From Candidatus Nitrosopelagicus sp. (GTDB taxonomy: Archaea; Thermoproteota; Nitrososphaeria; Nitrososphaerales; Nitrosopumilaceae): a stretch of DNA of 36,055 nt. The stretch spans positions 1 to 36,055 of the forward strand of contig JAOMEP010000011.1 of NCBI GenBank assembly GCA_028345965.1, in the 5' to 3' direction. The notes under the pieces are model-generated. The model made no database searches and was not told the DNA's origin. It saw nothing but the letters and a program-made list of their open reading frames with translations. Shown one piece after another: positions 1 through 8,758 of this stretch. Position numbers and translations under genes: made by a program. The first letter of the stretch is position 1. Every line of letters starts with the position of its first letter.

Positions 1-1
1 A

Positions 2-1168
2 AAATTCTTAACTGCAACTCCTACTTTAGCTGCGGGTGTAAATTTACCTGCACGTAGAGTTGTAATTCCAAGTGTTATGAGATATACAAGTAATGGTTTA
101 GAAAAAATTAGTATTTTAGAGTATAAACAAATGTGTGGAAGAGCGGGACGACCACAATATGATGATATGGGTGAATCAATAATTATCTCAAAAGGATATC
201 CTGATGAAATATTAGAACATTATGTTGATGGTGAACCTGAACCATTAGAATCAAAAACTTTGGATGAAGATAGTTCCTTACGCATAAATTTACTTGGATT
301 CATTTACACTGCATCCAAATTTAATCCAACATCATATGAAAAAATAATAAAATTCTTTTCACAAACTTTTGCTGCATATCAACTTTCAGATGATTCTATA
401 TTAGAAAAAAAAGTAACAAAGCAACTTGAAAAACTAAAAGAATATGGAATGATAACTGATGAAAATGGTTTTGAACCAACAAAATTCGGTATTAGGGTTT
501 TTTATTTAAGAATTGATCCAAAAACTGCTTTTGATATGACTGGTTACATTGAAGATTATGTAAGAGGAACAAAACATACGTTTGGAATATTACATATGAT
601 TACAAATCTCCCTGAATTTTATTCACAATATCCCGTACCTGATAAATATCAAGAATCTATGGATGATCTAATTAATAAAAATGAAAAATTATACAGACAA
701 CAAAATTTTTCAAGTGACGATTGTTTCAAAAGTCTCTTAATTCTTTACAAATGGATTGATGCTATGACTTATCAGGATATGTCAGAACATTTTGATGCTG
801 AACCTGGTGATATATTCTATATTAAAGAAAATGCAAAAGATTTGGCTTATACATTTACAGAGATTGTTAAATTTTGGAGAGATTATGCCAAAGAAAATGA
901 ACAAAAAAAGATTGTATCTGAATATCAGAATCTTATAGATGAATTAGATTTACTTAGGATGCAAATAGTTCATGGCGTTCCAGAGAAATATCTTGAATTA
1001 GTAAAAATTAAACAAATTGGACGAGTTCGTGCCCAAATTTTATACAAAAATGGCTACAAAAACAAAACTTCGCTCAAAAAAGCACCACTTGAGAAGTTAG
1101 CAGCAATAGATAAAATTGGTACAATTCTTGCAAAAAGTATCAAGTCTCAAGTAGAAAAGGTCAGATAA
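2..1168 (+). CDS. Hel308/Ski2-type DNA helicase, C-terminal part (5' truncated by window)
   Basis: Superfamily 2 helicase of the Hel308 type, an ATP-dependent 3'-5' DNA helicase linked to archaeal replication-fork repair. The frame is open from base 2, so the gene begins before the window; helicase motifs I to IV are missing. Visible are [15 protein letters not shown] (motif V) at the very start, then QMCGRAGRP (motif VI, arginine finger region). After these come a winged-helix and helical ratchet region and a C-terminal helix-hairpin-helix segment ([17 protein letters not shown], then a second hairpin around AAIDKIG). It stops directly against the next gene. The family call is secure. Hel308 rather than another Ski2-like helicase is inferred from the C-terminal HhH and the archaeal setting. 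Confidence 0.9.
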   Translation, partial: KFLTATPTLAAGVNLPARRVVIPSVMRYTSNGLEKISILEYKQMCGRAGRPQYDDMGESIIISKGYPDEILEHYVDGEPEPLESKTLDEDSSLRINLLGFIYTASKFNPTSYEKIIKFFSQTFAAYQLSDDSILEKKVTKQLEKLKEYGMITDENGFEPTKFGIRVFYLRIDPKTAFDMTGYIEDYVRGTKHTFGILHMITNLPEFYSQYPVPDKYQESMDDLINKNEKLYRQQNFSSDDCFKSLLILYKWIDAMTYQDMSEHFDAEPGDIFYIKENAKDLAYTFTEIVKFWRDYAKENEQKKIVSEYQNLIDELDLLRMQIVHGVPEKYLELVKIKQIGRVRAQILYKNGYKNKTSLKKAPLEKLAAIDKIGTILAKSIKSQVEKVR

Positions 1169-2158
1169 TTGGAACAACTAATAATCCCAGCAATAATTGC
1201 AATTACCGTTGCATTTTTTTCAGTATATGGGTTGACTCCTTTTGTAATACGTGCTTTAGAAAAACGTAACATTACTGTTGTTGATGCAAATAAAAAAGAA
1301 AAAACAATGGTTGCAAGACCTGGCGGATTATCAATTATTATTGGAATTGAATTATCATTAATCATTTTGTATATATTTTTTCCAATCTCTGAAATACTTG
1401 CTGTACTCTTAACAACATTTTTTGCTTTTATTGTAGGACTTATTGATGATAAAAAAACTATGGGTGGCTGGTTCAAACCGTTAGCTCTTGCATTTTGTGC
1501 AGCTCCAATACTTTTACTTGGTGCATATGATTCAAATCTCGCTTTTCCATTATTTGGTACAGTTCAAATTCCATTACTATACATGGCACTAGTTGTATTC
1601 ATGATTCCAATTATGGGTAATACAATTAATTCAATTGATGTTTTAAATGGAGTTGCAAGTGGATTTATCACAATTGCAAGTTTTGCATTATCGATATGTC
1701 TATTCATACTACAAAATTATGAAATAGGAATCGTTTCATTATGTTTAGCATTTTCTTCACTTGCATTTTATAAATACCATAAATTTCCAAGTAAAGTTTT
1801 TCCTGGTGATTCTGGCGCAATAACTTTTGGTGTATTTTATGGCGGAATTGCAATAATTGGTGGAGTTGAAGTAATTGCAGCTATTGCAATACTTCCTGCA
1901 ATCATTAATTCTTTCTTATTTCTTTCAAGTGTAAAGAAAATTGTTGAACATCGTCAAATAAAAAATCCTACATCTCATACTGATGATTGGAAATTACAAT
2001 CAACCTCTGAAAATCATGCTCCAATTACTTTAGTTAGATTACTTATTGCAAAAAAACCTCTTAGTGAAAAGCAAATTGGATATGAAATTTTTAAATTAGC
2101 AATATTTTCCGGAATTCTTGCTATAATTACTTCATTTATGATGGGAGTTACTATCTAA
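1169..2158 (+). CDS. Polyprenyl-phosphate sugar-1-phosphate transferase (glycosyltransferase family 4, MraY/WecA/AglH-like)
   Basis: Integral membrane enzyme of the UDP-HexNAc:polyprenyl-phosphate HexNAc-1-phosphate transferase family, which loads the first sugar onto the lipid carrier for N-glycan or cell-surface glycan assembly. The 329 residues hold about ten hydrophobic segments. Family motifs are the Asp pair in GLIDDK (residues 90-95, Mg/nucleotide region), NSIDVLNG (154-161, the NxxDgxxG motif) and FPGDSGA (about 211-217). The start is a TTG placed immediately after the Hel308 stop, so translation is probably coupled. Its stop overlaps the next ATG by one base. In archaea this class starts lipid-linked oligosaccharide synthesis (AglH/Alg7 role); the exact sugar cannot be read from sequence. 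Confidence 0.87.
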   Translation: MEQLIIPAIIAITVAFFSVYGLTPFVIRALEKRNITVVDANKKEKTMVARPGGLSIIIGIELSLIILYIFFPISEILAVLLTTFFAFIVGLIDDKKTMGGWFKPLALAFCAAPILLLGAYDSNLAFPLFGTVQIPLLYMALVVFMIPIMGNTINSIDVLNGVASGFITIASFALSICLFILQNYEIGIVSLCLAFSSLAFYKYHKFPSKVFPGDSGAITFGVFYGGIAIIGGVEVIAAIAILPAIINSFLFLSSVKKIVEHRQIKNPTSHTDDWKLQSTSENHAPITLVRLLIAKKPLSEKQIGYEIFKLAIFSGILAIITSFMMGVTI

Positions 2159-2388
2159 TGTCTATACCAATTTTTTCGTTTATTTTTGCAATGTGGATTT
2201 TAATTATAATTGGAGGTGGATTGATGGTGGTCTTTATCGGTCCTTTGTCATTTTCTGGCTATGGCAACTTTGATCCGCTCATTAATTCTGGTGTTAAAGT
2301 CTTGATTGCTATGATTCTGATATTTATCTGGGTAGTTGCATTACTAAAAATCAAAAACTGGATATTTAGAAAAACTACCACTCAATAG
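2158..2388 (+). CDS. Small two-helix membrane protein, unknown function
   Basis: A 76-residue protein with two predicted transmembrane helices (about residues 5-27 and 45-66), separated by a short loop containing FSGYGNFDP, and a basic C-terminus (KIKNWIFRK). The ATG overlaps the preceding stop in a TAATG arrangement, so it is very likely translated with the glycosyltransferase and may be an accessory membrane subunit. I do not recognize the family. No catalytic motif or signal peptide cleavage site is evident. Confidence 0.7.
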   Translation: MSIPIFSFIFAMWILIIIGGGLMVVFIGPLSFSGYGNFDPLINSGVKVLIAMILIFIWVVALLKIKNWIFRKTTTQ

Positions 2389-2391
2389 AAT

Positions 2392-3873
2392 TTATTTTTG
2401 ATTCATTAGATGATTCACGACTAATCTAACTCCAAATCCTGTTGCGCCATGTGAATTGTATGATTTAGTTTTAGTAGATGGTTGTATCCATGCAGTTCCT
2501 GCAATATCAAAATGTACCCACGGTACATTTCCTACCGAATTTGCTAAAAATGCTGCAGCAGTTATTGTACCTGCAGCTCTTCCCATTCCAAGGTTTTTGA
2601 TGTCTGCAACTTTTGATTTCACCATTTCCATATAATCATCGTTTATTGGTAATTCCCAAACTTCTTCTGAAGTTTTTACTGATGCAGTTTTAATTTTTGA
2701 TGCAAGTTTTGAATTATTACTTACTATTCCTGCAACATTAGTTCCTAATGCAACAATACATGCTCCAGTTAAGGTTGCAAAATCCATTACCGATGATGGC
2801 TGATAATGTTTTATTCCATATGCAAGTCCATCTGCTAAAATCAATCTTCCTTCTGCATCTGTGTTTAGAATTTCTGCAGTTTTACCATTAAATAATTTAA
2901 TAATATCTCCTGGTCTAAATGCATCTCCACTTGGCATATTTTCAACGGATGGAATTATTGCAATTACATTGACTGGAAGTTTTAATTCTGAAATTGCTTT
3001 CATTACTCCTAAAACTGTACATCCGCCACATTTGTCAAACTTCATCTCATCCATTTTCTCTCCAGGTTTTAAAGAAATTCCACCCGTGTCAAATGTTACT
3101 GCTTTACCAACAAGTAGGATTGGTTTTTGTTCCTTTTTCCCATTTCTATATTCTAAAATTATGAATTTAGGTTCATTCTTACTTCCTTGCCCTACTGCAG
3201 TAACTCCTCCTAATCCTTTTGATTTAATCTCATTCTTTGAAAATACTGTACATTTCATTTTATTTTCATTTGCTATCTTCTTTGCTATTTCACCTAATTT
3301 TGTAGGAGGACATTCATTTGGTGGAAGATTTGCAACATCTCTTGTAAATTTTACTGCATCTGAAATTATAATTGAATCTTTGATTATTTTCTGTGCATTT
3401 TTATCTGATGTTAATAAGGTTAAGTCTAGTTCTTTATTGTTAGATTTTTCTTTTTTGAACAAATCAAACTCATACAATGAAAGATTTGCACCTTCTACTA
3501 TTGATGATATGACTTGATTATTATCAATTGAAGTTTTTTCTGGAATTATAATTGAAAATTCTCTTATTTTTAATTCATTGATTTTTTTTGTAATAATTCC
3601 TGTAACATCTCTAAGTACATCTGAGGTTAGTTTGCTTTTTTTACCTAATCCTGCAATCAAAACTCTCTCTGACGGAATTTCTTTATGCGAATGAATAATT
3701 GAAATTTTACCTTTTCCCCCGTTGATCTCTTTAACTGATTGTAAAATTGTTTGATCTATTTTTTTATTTAATTTTCCTAGACCAATTGGAGCGTTTGTAT
3801 CTTCAAAACAAAATGCACATAAAACCTCAGTTTTTTTCTTTCCAGAAAGAACTGATTCTGCTCTAATTCGCAT
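2392..3873 (-). CDS. pepA: Leucyl aminopeptidase (peptidase family M17)
   Basis: Cytosolic two-metal aminopeptidase that removes N-terminal residues from peptides during protein turnover. The 493-residue length is typical: an N-terminal macro-like regulatory domain (about 1-160) and a C-terminal catalytic domain. Catalytic-domain motifs are LVGKAVTFDTGGISLKPG (metal-binding Lys and Asp), MKFDKCGGC (metal Asp), and the M17 signature NTDAEGRLIL with the Asp, Glu and catalytic Arg. The second motif is unusual: two Cys replace the Gly/Ala-rich MGGAA found in most members. The gene converges on the rightward cluster with only 3 bases between stops. The 3' neighbour on the same strand is the DCC protein, 25 bases upstream of this start. 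Confidence 0.93.
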   Translation of the reverse strand: MRIRAESVLSGKKKTEVLCAFCFEDTNAPIGLGKLNKKIDQTILQSVKEINGGKGKISIIHSHKEIPSERVLIAGLGKKSKLTSDVLRDVTGIITKKINELKIREFSIIIPEKTSIDNNQVISSIVEGANLSLYEFDLFKKEKSNNKELDLTLLTSDKNAQKIIKDSIIISDAVKFTRDVANLPPNECPPTKLGEIAKKIANENKMKCTVFSKNEIKSKGLGGVTAVGQGSKNEPKFIILEYRNGKKEQKPILLVGKAVTFDTGGISLKPGEKMDEMKFDKCGGCTVLGVMKAISELKLPVNVIAIIPSVENMPSGDAFRPGDIIKLFNGKTAEILNTDAEGRLILADGLAYGIKHYQPSSVMDFATLTGACIVALGTNVAGIVSNNSKLASKIKTASVKTSEEVWELPINDDYMEMVKSKVADIKNLGMGRAAGTITAAAFLANSVGNVPWVHFDIAGTAWIQPSTKTKSYNSHGATGFGVRLVVNHLMNQK

Positions 3874-3898
3874 ACTTTTTTCTAAAAAAATACTTTTT

Positions 3899-4285
3899 TT
3901 ATAGATTGCTTATCTTGATCTTTCTACTGTGAGTAATTAGACTGGCAGAACGGAAAAATACCGCAAGTGAATCCTTACATCCTATATCACATGATTCTTG
4001 AATGCTCATTTCATTGAACTTTCTACCGTGAACTCTCAGAATTGCTGATAATAATGGAAATATTGCAGCTCTTCCACCATATGCTGTTTCTTTATCGATG
4101 AACCAAAACATTTCCAATGCATCCTCTTCTAGAATTTCTTCTCTGATCGTCTTTCCAAATTCTGTATAATGACCGATCATGCGTAATTTTCCTTTAGCTA
4201 TGAAATTCATTAACTTGGCAAATTTTATACAAACATAACATTTGTCATCATAAATCATGAGTGGTAACTCATCACGAAATTCCAT
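3899..4285 (-). CDS. DCC-family (DUF393) predicted thiol-disulfide oxidoreductase
   Basis: A 128-residue protein of the DCC/DUF393 family (YuxK-like), thioredoxin-fold-like small proteins with a redox-type motif. The N-terminus carries LMIYDDKCYVCIKFAK, matching the family pattern Y-D-x-x-C-x-x-C that gives the group its name. The middle part MFWFIDKETAYGGRAAIFPLL corresponds to the conserved stretch after the first strand in this family, where a bound cofactor or partner is suspected. It lacks a signal peptide, so it is probably cytosolic. It may be co-transcribed with pepA, which follows it at 25 bases. The function is unproven for the whole family. Confidence 0.78.
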   Translation of the reverse strand: MEFRDELPLMIYDDKCYVCIKFAKLMNFIAKGKLRMIGHYTEFGKTIREEILEEDALEMFWFIDKETAYGGRAAIFPLLSAILRVHGRKFNEMSIQESCDIGCKDSLAVFFRSASLITHSRKIKISNL

Positions 4286-4408
4286 ATTTATCGTATGATC
4301 TTAGAAGATTAAAATTTTCGGAAATAGCTATTTATGTAATTCTTGGTATTTTTTCTTGAGGACGATCATGTGTAAAATTAAAAGTATCAATTTGGTCTAT
4401 AAACTACA

Positions 4409-6076
4409 ATGGGCCTAAATTACTATCAAATTAAAAAAAATGTCCTTCAAGCTAGGAAATTAGTAATTCGTGGAACTTCAATTGCTGGTTCTGGTCATCC
4501 TGGTGGTTCATTTTCCATGGCAGAAATTATGGGCTGTATATTTTACAATCATTTGAAATATGATCCAAAAAATCCTGAATGGGAAGGCCGTGACAAACTA
4601 ATTTTATCAAAAGGTCATGCATCTCCTGGTCTATTTTCAAACATGGCAGTAGCCGGATATTTTGAGGAATCACAATTAGACACTCTAAGACAATTTGGAA
4701 GTAAGTTACAAGGTCATCCTGATCTAAAATGTCCTGGTGTTGAATTTTGTGGTGGCTCTTTAGGAATTGGATTATCTTACTCTATCGGAAATGCATTAGC
4801 TGCAAAACTTGATCAAAAAGATACTCATATCTTTACTGTAATGGGTGATGGTGAAAGTGATGAAGGTCAAGTATGGGAAGCTGCAATGACTGCTGCAAAA
4901 TACAATGTTGACAATCTTACATTAATTCTTGATAGAAATTTTATACAACAAGATTCTTACACTGAAAAAATTATGCCACTTGATGAATGCCTTGAAGATA
5001 ACGAATTATCTGAAATGTGGAAAGATGCTAGTAGATGGAAAACTGGTGATAAATGGCGTTCATTTGGATGGAATGTAATAGAAGTTGATGGTCATAGAAT
5101 TGAACAAGTATCTGATGCAATTAATAGAGCAAAATCTGTTAAAGGTATGCCATCAATTATCATAGCTAGGACAATTAAAGGAAAAGCAGTTGAACATATG
5201 GAAGATAATCCACAATGGCATGGTAAGGCTCCTACTCCTTCACTTGTTCCTGTAATTAATCAAGAATTAGATTCACAATTCATGATTGCACCCTCTATCA
5301 TTGCAGGTGATATGACAAATCTAGAAAATGAAGTAAAACGTTGTGATGATGGACGAGCTGATTACATACATCTGGATGTTATGGATGGTCAATTTGTTCC
5401 AAATACAACTTTTGATTATAACAAAATTAAAGAATTAAGACCTTTAACTGTAATTCCATTTGATACTCATTTAATGATTAATGAGCCTGTTAAACAAATT
5501 CAAAATTACATTGATGTTGGAAGTGATATTGTAACTGTTCATGCAGAGGTGTGTGATGAATCAAGTTTTGGTGAAATTCATGATTTACTTAAATCAAACA
5601 AAGTTAGTGTTGGTTTGGCGATAAACCCTGATACTTCTATGCCTGATTGGAGCAAAAAATTCATCTCCACACTTGATCAAATTATAGTGATGTCCGTTGT
5701 ACCTGGAAAATCTGGTCAAAAATATATCGAAAATACACATGAAAAAACAAAAAATCTCTTGACAAATCTCAAGGAAAATGGTTTTTCTGGTTACATCGAG
5801 GCTGATGGCGGTGTCACTCTAGATAATATTGGTCAATGTTTTGCAGATGGGGCACGTGCATTTGTAGGTGGTAGTGCAATTATTGGTCAAACAGATGTTA
5901 GATTAGTAATACGAGAATTTCGAAATCAAGTATTAAGAAGTAGACGTAAACTATTGATTCAAAAAGCAAATGAACTTGGTGGAACTGAATTAGTAAACAA
6001 ATGGATTGATTTGCATGTAATAGGTAAGAAAAAAGATGAACTACGCCAAATAGCAATGGAGCTTGGATATCAATGA
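4409..6076 (+). CDS. Fusion of transketolase N-terminal subunit with ribulose-phosphate 3-epimerase
   Basis: 555-residue bifunctional polypeptide. Residues 1 to about 285 are the TPP-binding half of a split transketolase: SGHPGGS with His30, KGHASPG with His70, and the GDGESDEGQ...N thiamine-pyrophosphate motif at about 147-177. Residues 292 to about 505 are a TIM-barrel ribulose-5-phosphate 3-epimerase: IAPSIIAGD, YIHLDVMDGQFVPN (His321, Asp323), THLMI (His354), VVPGKSGQ, EADGGV (Asp466) and GGSAIIG. All four metal/acid-base residues of the epimerase are therefore present. A further basic helical tail of about 48 residues (RSRRKLL to the end) is not part of ordinary epimerases. The stop overlaps the next ATG (ATGA), so the C-half transketolase is coupled. 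Confidence 0.93.
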   Translation: MGLNYYQIKKNVLQARKLVIRGTSIAGSGHPGGSFSMAEIMGCIFYNHLKYDPKNPEWEGRDKLILSKGHASPGLFSNMAVAGYFEESQLDTLRQFGSKLQGHPDLKCPGVEFCGGSLGIGLSYSIGNALAAKLDQKDTHIFTVMGDGESDEGQVWEAAMTAAKYNVDNLTLILDRNFIQQDSYTEKIMPLDECLEDNELSEMWKDASRWKTGDKWRSFGWNVIEVDGHRIEQVSDAINRAKSVKGMPSIIIARTIKGKAVEHMEDNPQWHGKAPTPSLVPVINQELDSQFMIAPSIIAGDMTNLENEVKRCDDGRADYIHLDVMDGQFVPNTTFDYNKIKELRPLTVIPFDTHLMINEPVKQIQNYIDVGSDIVTVHAEVCDESSFGEIHDLLKSNKVSVGLAINPDTSMPDWSKKFISTLDQIIVMSVVPGKSGQKYIENTHEKTKNLLTNLKENGFSGYIEADGGVTLDNIGQCFADGARAFVGGSAIIGQTDVRLVIREFRNQVLRSRRKLLIQKANELGGTELVNKWIDLHVIGKKKDELRQIAMELGYQ

Positions 6077-7041
6077 GTACTGAGTTTGGTGATATGAGGA
6101 CTGCATACGGAAATGCATTAATCGAATTAGGCGAACAAGACAAAAATATTGTCGTGTTGGGTGCTGACACAACTGATTCACTAAAAACATCTGGTTTTGG
6201 AAAAAATTTTCCTGATAGATTCTTTAATGTAGGTATAGCTGAAGCAAATTTGGTATCTGTTGCTGCAGGATTGGCTTATTCTGGAAAAACATCCTTTGCA
6301 AGTACATATGCAATATTTTTGCCCGGACGATGCGTTGACCAAATACGAAATTCAATTGCATATCCTTCCAGAGGCGAAAAAAAAGGTTTGAATGTAAAAC
6401 TTGTAACATCTCATGGTGGATTATCTGTTGGACCTGATGGTGGTTCTCACCAAACTATTGAAGATATAGCAATTATGCGTGTTATACCAAACATGAGAGT
6501 TTTAATCCCTGCTGATGCTATAGCTGTATCAAAATTAACAAAAAATATTGCGGAAATTTATGGTCCATTTTACATGCGAATGGCAAGATCCAAAGTCCCT
6601 ACTGTACATTCTGATTCCCAAGAATTTGAAATTGGAAAAGGTATCACATTACGTGATGGAACTGATTGTACTATAGCTGCTACTGGAATAACGGTGAAAA
6701 TGGCTCTTGATGCCGCAGATAAACTTCAACAAGATGGAATTTCATGTAGAGTAATTGATTGTTTTACAATAAAACCTCTTGACACAAATATCTTAGAAAA
6801 AGCAGCACGTGAGACTGGCGGAATTGTTACTTGTGAAGAACATAATATTATGGGTGGATTTGGTTCTGCTGTATCTGAGGTAGTCTCTGAAATATATCCT
6901 GTTCCTATACGTAGAATTGGTGCACAAGATATGTTTGGTGAATCTGCTCGTGATGCTGAAATTCCACAATTATTGGAAAAACATGGAATCACATCAATTA
7001 ATATAGAAAAAACTGTCAAGGATATCCGGAGTAAACAATGA
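6073..7041 (+). CDS. Transketolase, C-terminal subunit
   Basis: Pyrimidine-binding plus C-terminal domains of a split transketolase (322 residues), the partner of the TPP half in the preceding gene. Together they transfer two-carbon ketol units between sugar phosphates. Features are the catalytic-glutamate region FNVGIAEANLVSVAAGLAYSG, the substrate/TPP loop SHGGLSVGPDGGSHQTIED, and a C-terminal domain with TCEEHNIMGGFGSAVSEV typical of transketolase and DXS C-termini. Its ATG overlaps the upstream stop by four bases and its own stop overlaps the transaldolase start the same way, so the operon is translationally coupled. 1-deoxyxylulose-5-phosphate synthase is excluded by the split architecture and the neighbouring genes. 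Confidence 0.93.
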   Translation: MSTEFGDMRTAYGNALIELGEQDKNIVVLGADTTDSLKTSGFGKNFPDRFFNVGIAEANLVSVAAGLAYSGKTSFASTYAIFLPGRCVDQIRNSIAYPSRGEKKGLNVKLVTSHGGLSVGPDGGSHQTIEDIAIMRVIPNMRVLIPADAIAVSKLTKNIAEIYGPFYMRMARSKVPTVHSDSQEFEIGKGITLRDGTDCTIAATGITVKMALDAADKLQQDGISCRVIDCFTIKPLDTNILEKAARETGGIVTCEEHNIMGGFGSAVSEVVSEIYPVPIRRIGAQDMFGESARDAEIPQLLEKHGITSINIEKTVKDIRSKQ

Positions 7042-7700
7042 AAATTTTCCTTGATACCGCAAACCTTGATGATATTCGAAAGTATAATGACATGGGTTTG
7101 TTAGATGGAATTACAACTAACCCTTCATTACTTGCAAAAGAAGGTGGTGATCCACATGCTGCAATGGAAGAAATTACTAGAATAATCAAAGGTGATGTAA
7201 GTTTAGAAGTTGTAAGTACTGACTATGATGGAATGATGGAAGAAGGCAAAAAACTTCGAGAGTATGGTGATCATGTAGTTGTTAAATGTCCAATGACTGG
7301 AGATGGTCTAAAAGCCTGCAAGAGTTTTTCAGAACAAGGAATTCCTGTAAACGTTACACTTGTTTTTTCAGCCAATCAAGCACTTCTTGCAGCAAAAGCC
7401 GGAGCAAAATATGTTAGTCCTTTCATTGGAAGATTAGATGATATTGGTCACACTGGTATGGATTTAATCAGAGAAATAAAACAAGTATTTTCAAATTATG
7501 ACTTTAAAACAGAAATTCTTGTTGCTAGTGTACGGCATCCACAACATGTTGTAGATGCAGCAAAAATTGGTGCTGATGTTGTCACTTTACCTGCTGGAGT
7601 ATTAGCAAAAATGCTTGGTCACTCCTTAACTGATAAAGGTCTTAAAGCATTCTTAGCTGACTGGGAAAAATTACAGTCTGAGCTCTCAAATAAAGCATAA
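7038..7700 (+). CDS. tal: Transaldolase (fructose-6-phosphate aldolase-like short form)
   Basis: 220-residue class I aldolase of the short transaldolase/MipB-TalC group, moving a dihydroxyacetone unit between sugar phosphates in the non-oxidative pentose phosphate pathway. The N-terminal FLDTANLDDIRK and GITTNPSLLAKEGG are diagnostic. The Schiff-base lysine is Lys83 in VVVKCPMTGDG. NVTLVFS and YVSPFIGRLDDIG follow in the normal order. The start overlaps the transketolase stop (ATGA). Short-form members may be transaldolases or fructose-6-phosphate aldolases; being in an operon with both transketolase halves and the epimerase favours transaldolase. Confidence 0.93.
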   Translation: MKIFLDTANLDDIRKYNDMGLLDGITTNPSLLAKEGGDPHAAMEEITRIIKGDVSLEVVSTDYDGMMEEGKKLREYGDHVVVKCPMTGDGLKACKSFSEQGIPVNVTLVFSANQALLAAKAGAKYVSPFIGRLDDIGHTGMDLIREIKQVFSNYDFKTEILVASVRHPQHVVDAAKIGADVVTLPAGVLAKMLGHSLTDKGLKAFLADWEKLQSELSNKA

Positions 7701-7715
7701 TATCTTTGATAGCAC

Positions 7716-8108
7716 TTGACCGGTCTTTTTAATAATCCTCGACGTCATCTTAGAACTCTTATCAAACAAGCAAGAAAAGAAAAGGATCCTGATATAAGAG
7801 AGAAAAAATATGATGATGCATTAGAATATGGTCATGGAATCGAAAAAAAACTTGAACATGATCCTGACATTGCATTCATTATTGGAACCATTTATTACAT
7901 CAAAGGTGATTCCGAAAAAACATTAGAATACATGGATAAAACTTTAGAAATTGGTATATTTGATCTAGATGCTTTAGCAATTAAAGCAAGTGTATATCTT
8001 AATTTAAAAAATAAAGACAAAGTGATTGAATGTTGTGATAAAATTAAAGAATTAGATCCAAAAAATAAATCTCTACTTGAAATTGAAGATGAATTAAAGA
8101 AAATTTAA
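7716..8108 (+). CDS. Small TPR-repeat protein
   Basis: 130 residues, starting at TTG 15 bases after the transaldolase stop, so probably the last gene of that operon. Two or more tetratricopeptide units are visible: one around AFIIGTIYYIKGDSEKTLEYM and one around LAIKASVYLNLKNKDKVIECC, each with the small/large residue spacing of TPR helices, ending in LDPKNKSLLEIEDEL. A basic N-terminus (FNNPRRHLRTLIKQARKEK) precedes them. TPR proteins are protein-interaction scaffolds; the partner is unknown. The start is uncertain because there is no ATG near the 5' end. Confidence 0.7.
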   Translation: MTGLFNNPRRHLRTLIKQARKEKDPDIREKKYDDALEYGHGIEKKLEHDPDIAFIIGTIYYIKGDSEKTLEYMDKTLEIGIFDLDALAIKASVYLNLKNKDKVIECCDKIKELDPKNKSLLEIEDELKKI

Positions 8109-8132
8109 AAATAATAAATAGAATTGGAAGAT

Positions 8133-8696
8133 TTATGCGTCGTAGATCATTAATTCTTTTTCTTCTAATGTAGAATGTAGGTTATGTACAGATCTATACA
8201 CGTCAGCCTCTTTTTTAGCGCCTGTGCATACAAGCTTACCTGATGCAAACAAAAGAATTACTGTTTTTGGATCAAGCATTCTATGAATCAAACCTGGAAA
8301 TTGTTCAGGTTCATACATACTTCTTGGTAATTTTCTTGCCGCTTGTTCTAAATGGATTTTACCACCTAGATTGATTGCTGCAACAATATTTTGTACTGTA
8401 ATGACTGCATCTTTCTTAATTTTAATGCCTCCTTTACGTAATTGTTTTACAACTGTCTGGACAGCTTTAACTGCCATTTCTTCAGACTTTGCGCCGGTAC
8501 ATACCATTTTACCTGTTCTAAAGATTAGTGTAGCAGTTCTTGGACTTTCCAATCGGAATACTAAACCTGGAAACTGATCTGGGTGGTATTCTGTATCAGG
8601 AAATTTTTTGGTAATATCATTAAGATCTACTTTTTGATCAACTGATGCTGAAGCCACCACGTTTTCTACACTAACTATTGGTTTTGTCTGTGGCAT
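8133..8696 (-). CDS. tbp: TATA-box binding protein (TBP)
   Basis: General archaeal transcription initiation factor that binds the TATA box and recruits TFB and RNA polymerase. The 187 residues consist of the two direct repeats of the TBP saddle. Repeat 1 includes FPGLVFRL, TATLIFRTGKMVCTGAKSEE; repeat 2 includes FPGLIHRMLDPKTVILLF and SGKLVCTGAKKEADV. The core signature FxSGKxVCTGAK is present in both. The length is normal for an archaeal TBP with a short tail. A strong TATA-like element lies at the right distance upstream of its own start, so self-regulation is possible. Confidence 0.97.
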   Translation of the reverse strand: MPQTKPIVSVENVVASASVDQKVDLNDITKKFPDTEYHPDQFPGLVFRLESPRTATLIFRTGKMVCTGAKSEEMAVKAVQTVVKQLRKGGIKIKKDAVITVQNIVAAINLGGKIHLEQAARKLPRSMYEPEQFPGLIHRMLDPKTVILLFASGKLVCTGAKKEADVYRSVHNLHSTLEEKELMIYDA

Positions 8697-8718
8697 TTCT
8701 ACTCTTTTAAATACTCCC

Positions 8719-8728
8719 TTTATATATA
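8719..8728 (-). promoter_or_regulatory. TATA box of the tbp gene
   Basis: On the minus strand this reads TATATATAAA, centred about 28 bases before the tbp ATG. That places transcription start at or next to the start codon (leaderless or nearly so). It is the strongest consensus-like TATA element I see in the window. Confidence 0.6.
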
Positions 8729-8758
8729 CATGGGTTTGATTTTAATGAAATATTACAA

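Noticed and set aside
1147-1476. 109-codon minus-strand frame
   Set aside because: It is antisense to the glycosyltransferase gene; that gene has convincing motifs and this one none.
2861-3517. 218-codon plus-strand frame
   Set aside because: It is antisense within the leucyl aminopeptidase gene, with a composition biased to Phe/Ser/Ile from the AT-rich complement and no family motif.
5282-6076. Separate epimerase gene starting at Met292 of the fusion
   Set aside because: The frame is continuous with the transketolase half with no stop, no overlap signal and no ribosome binding site or TATA box before 5282.
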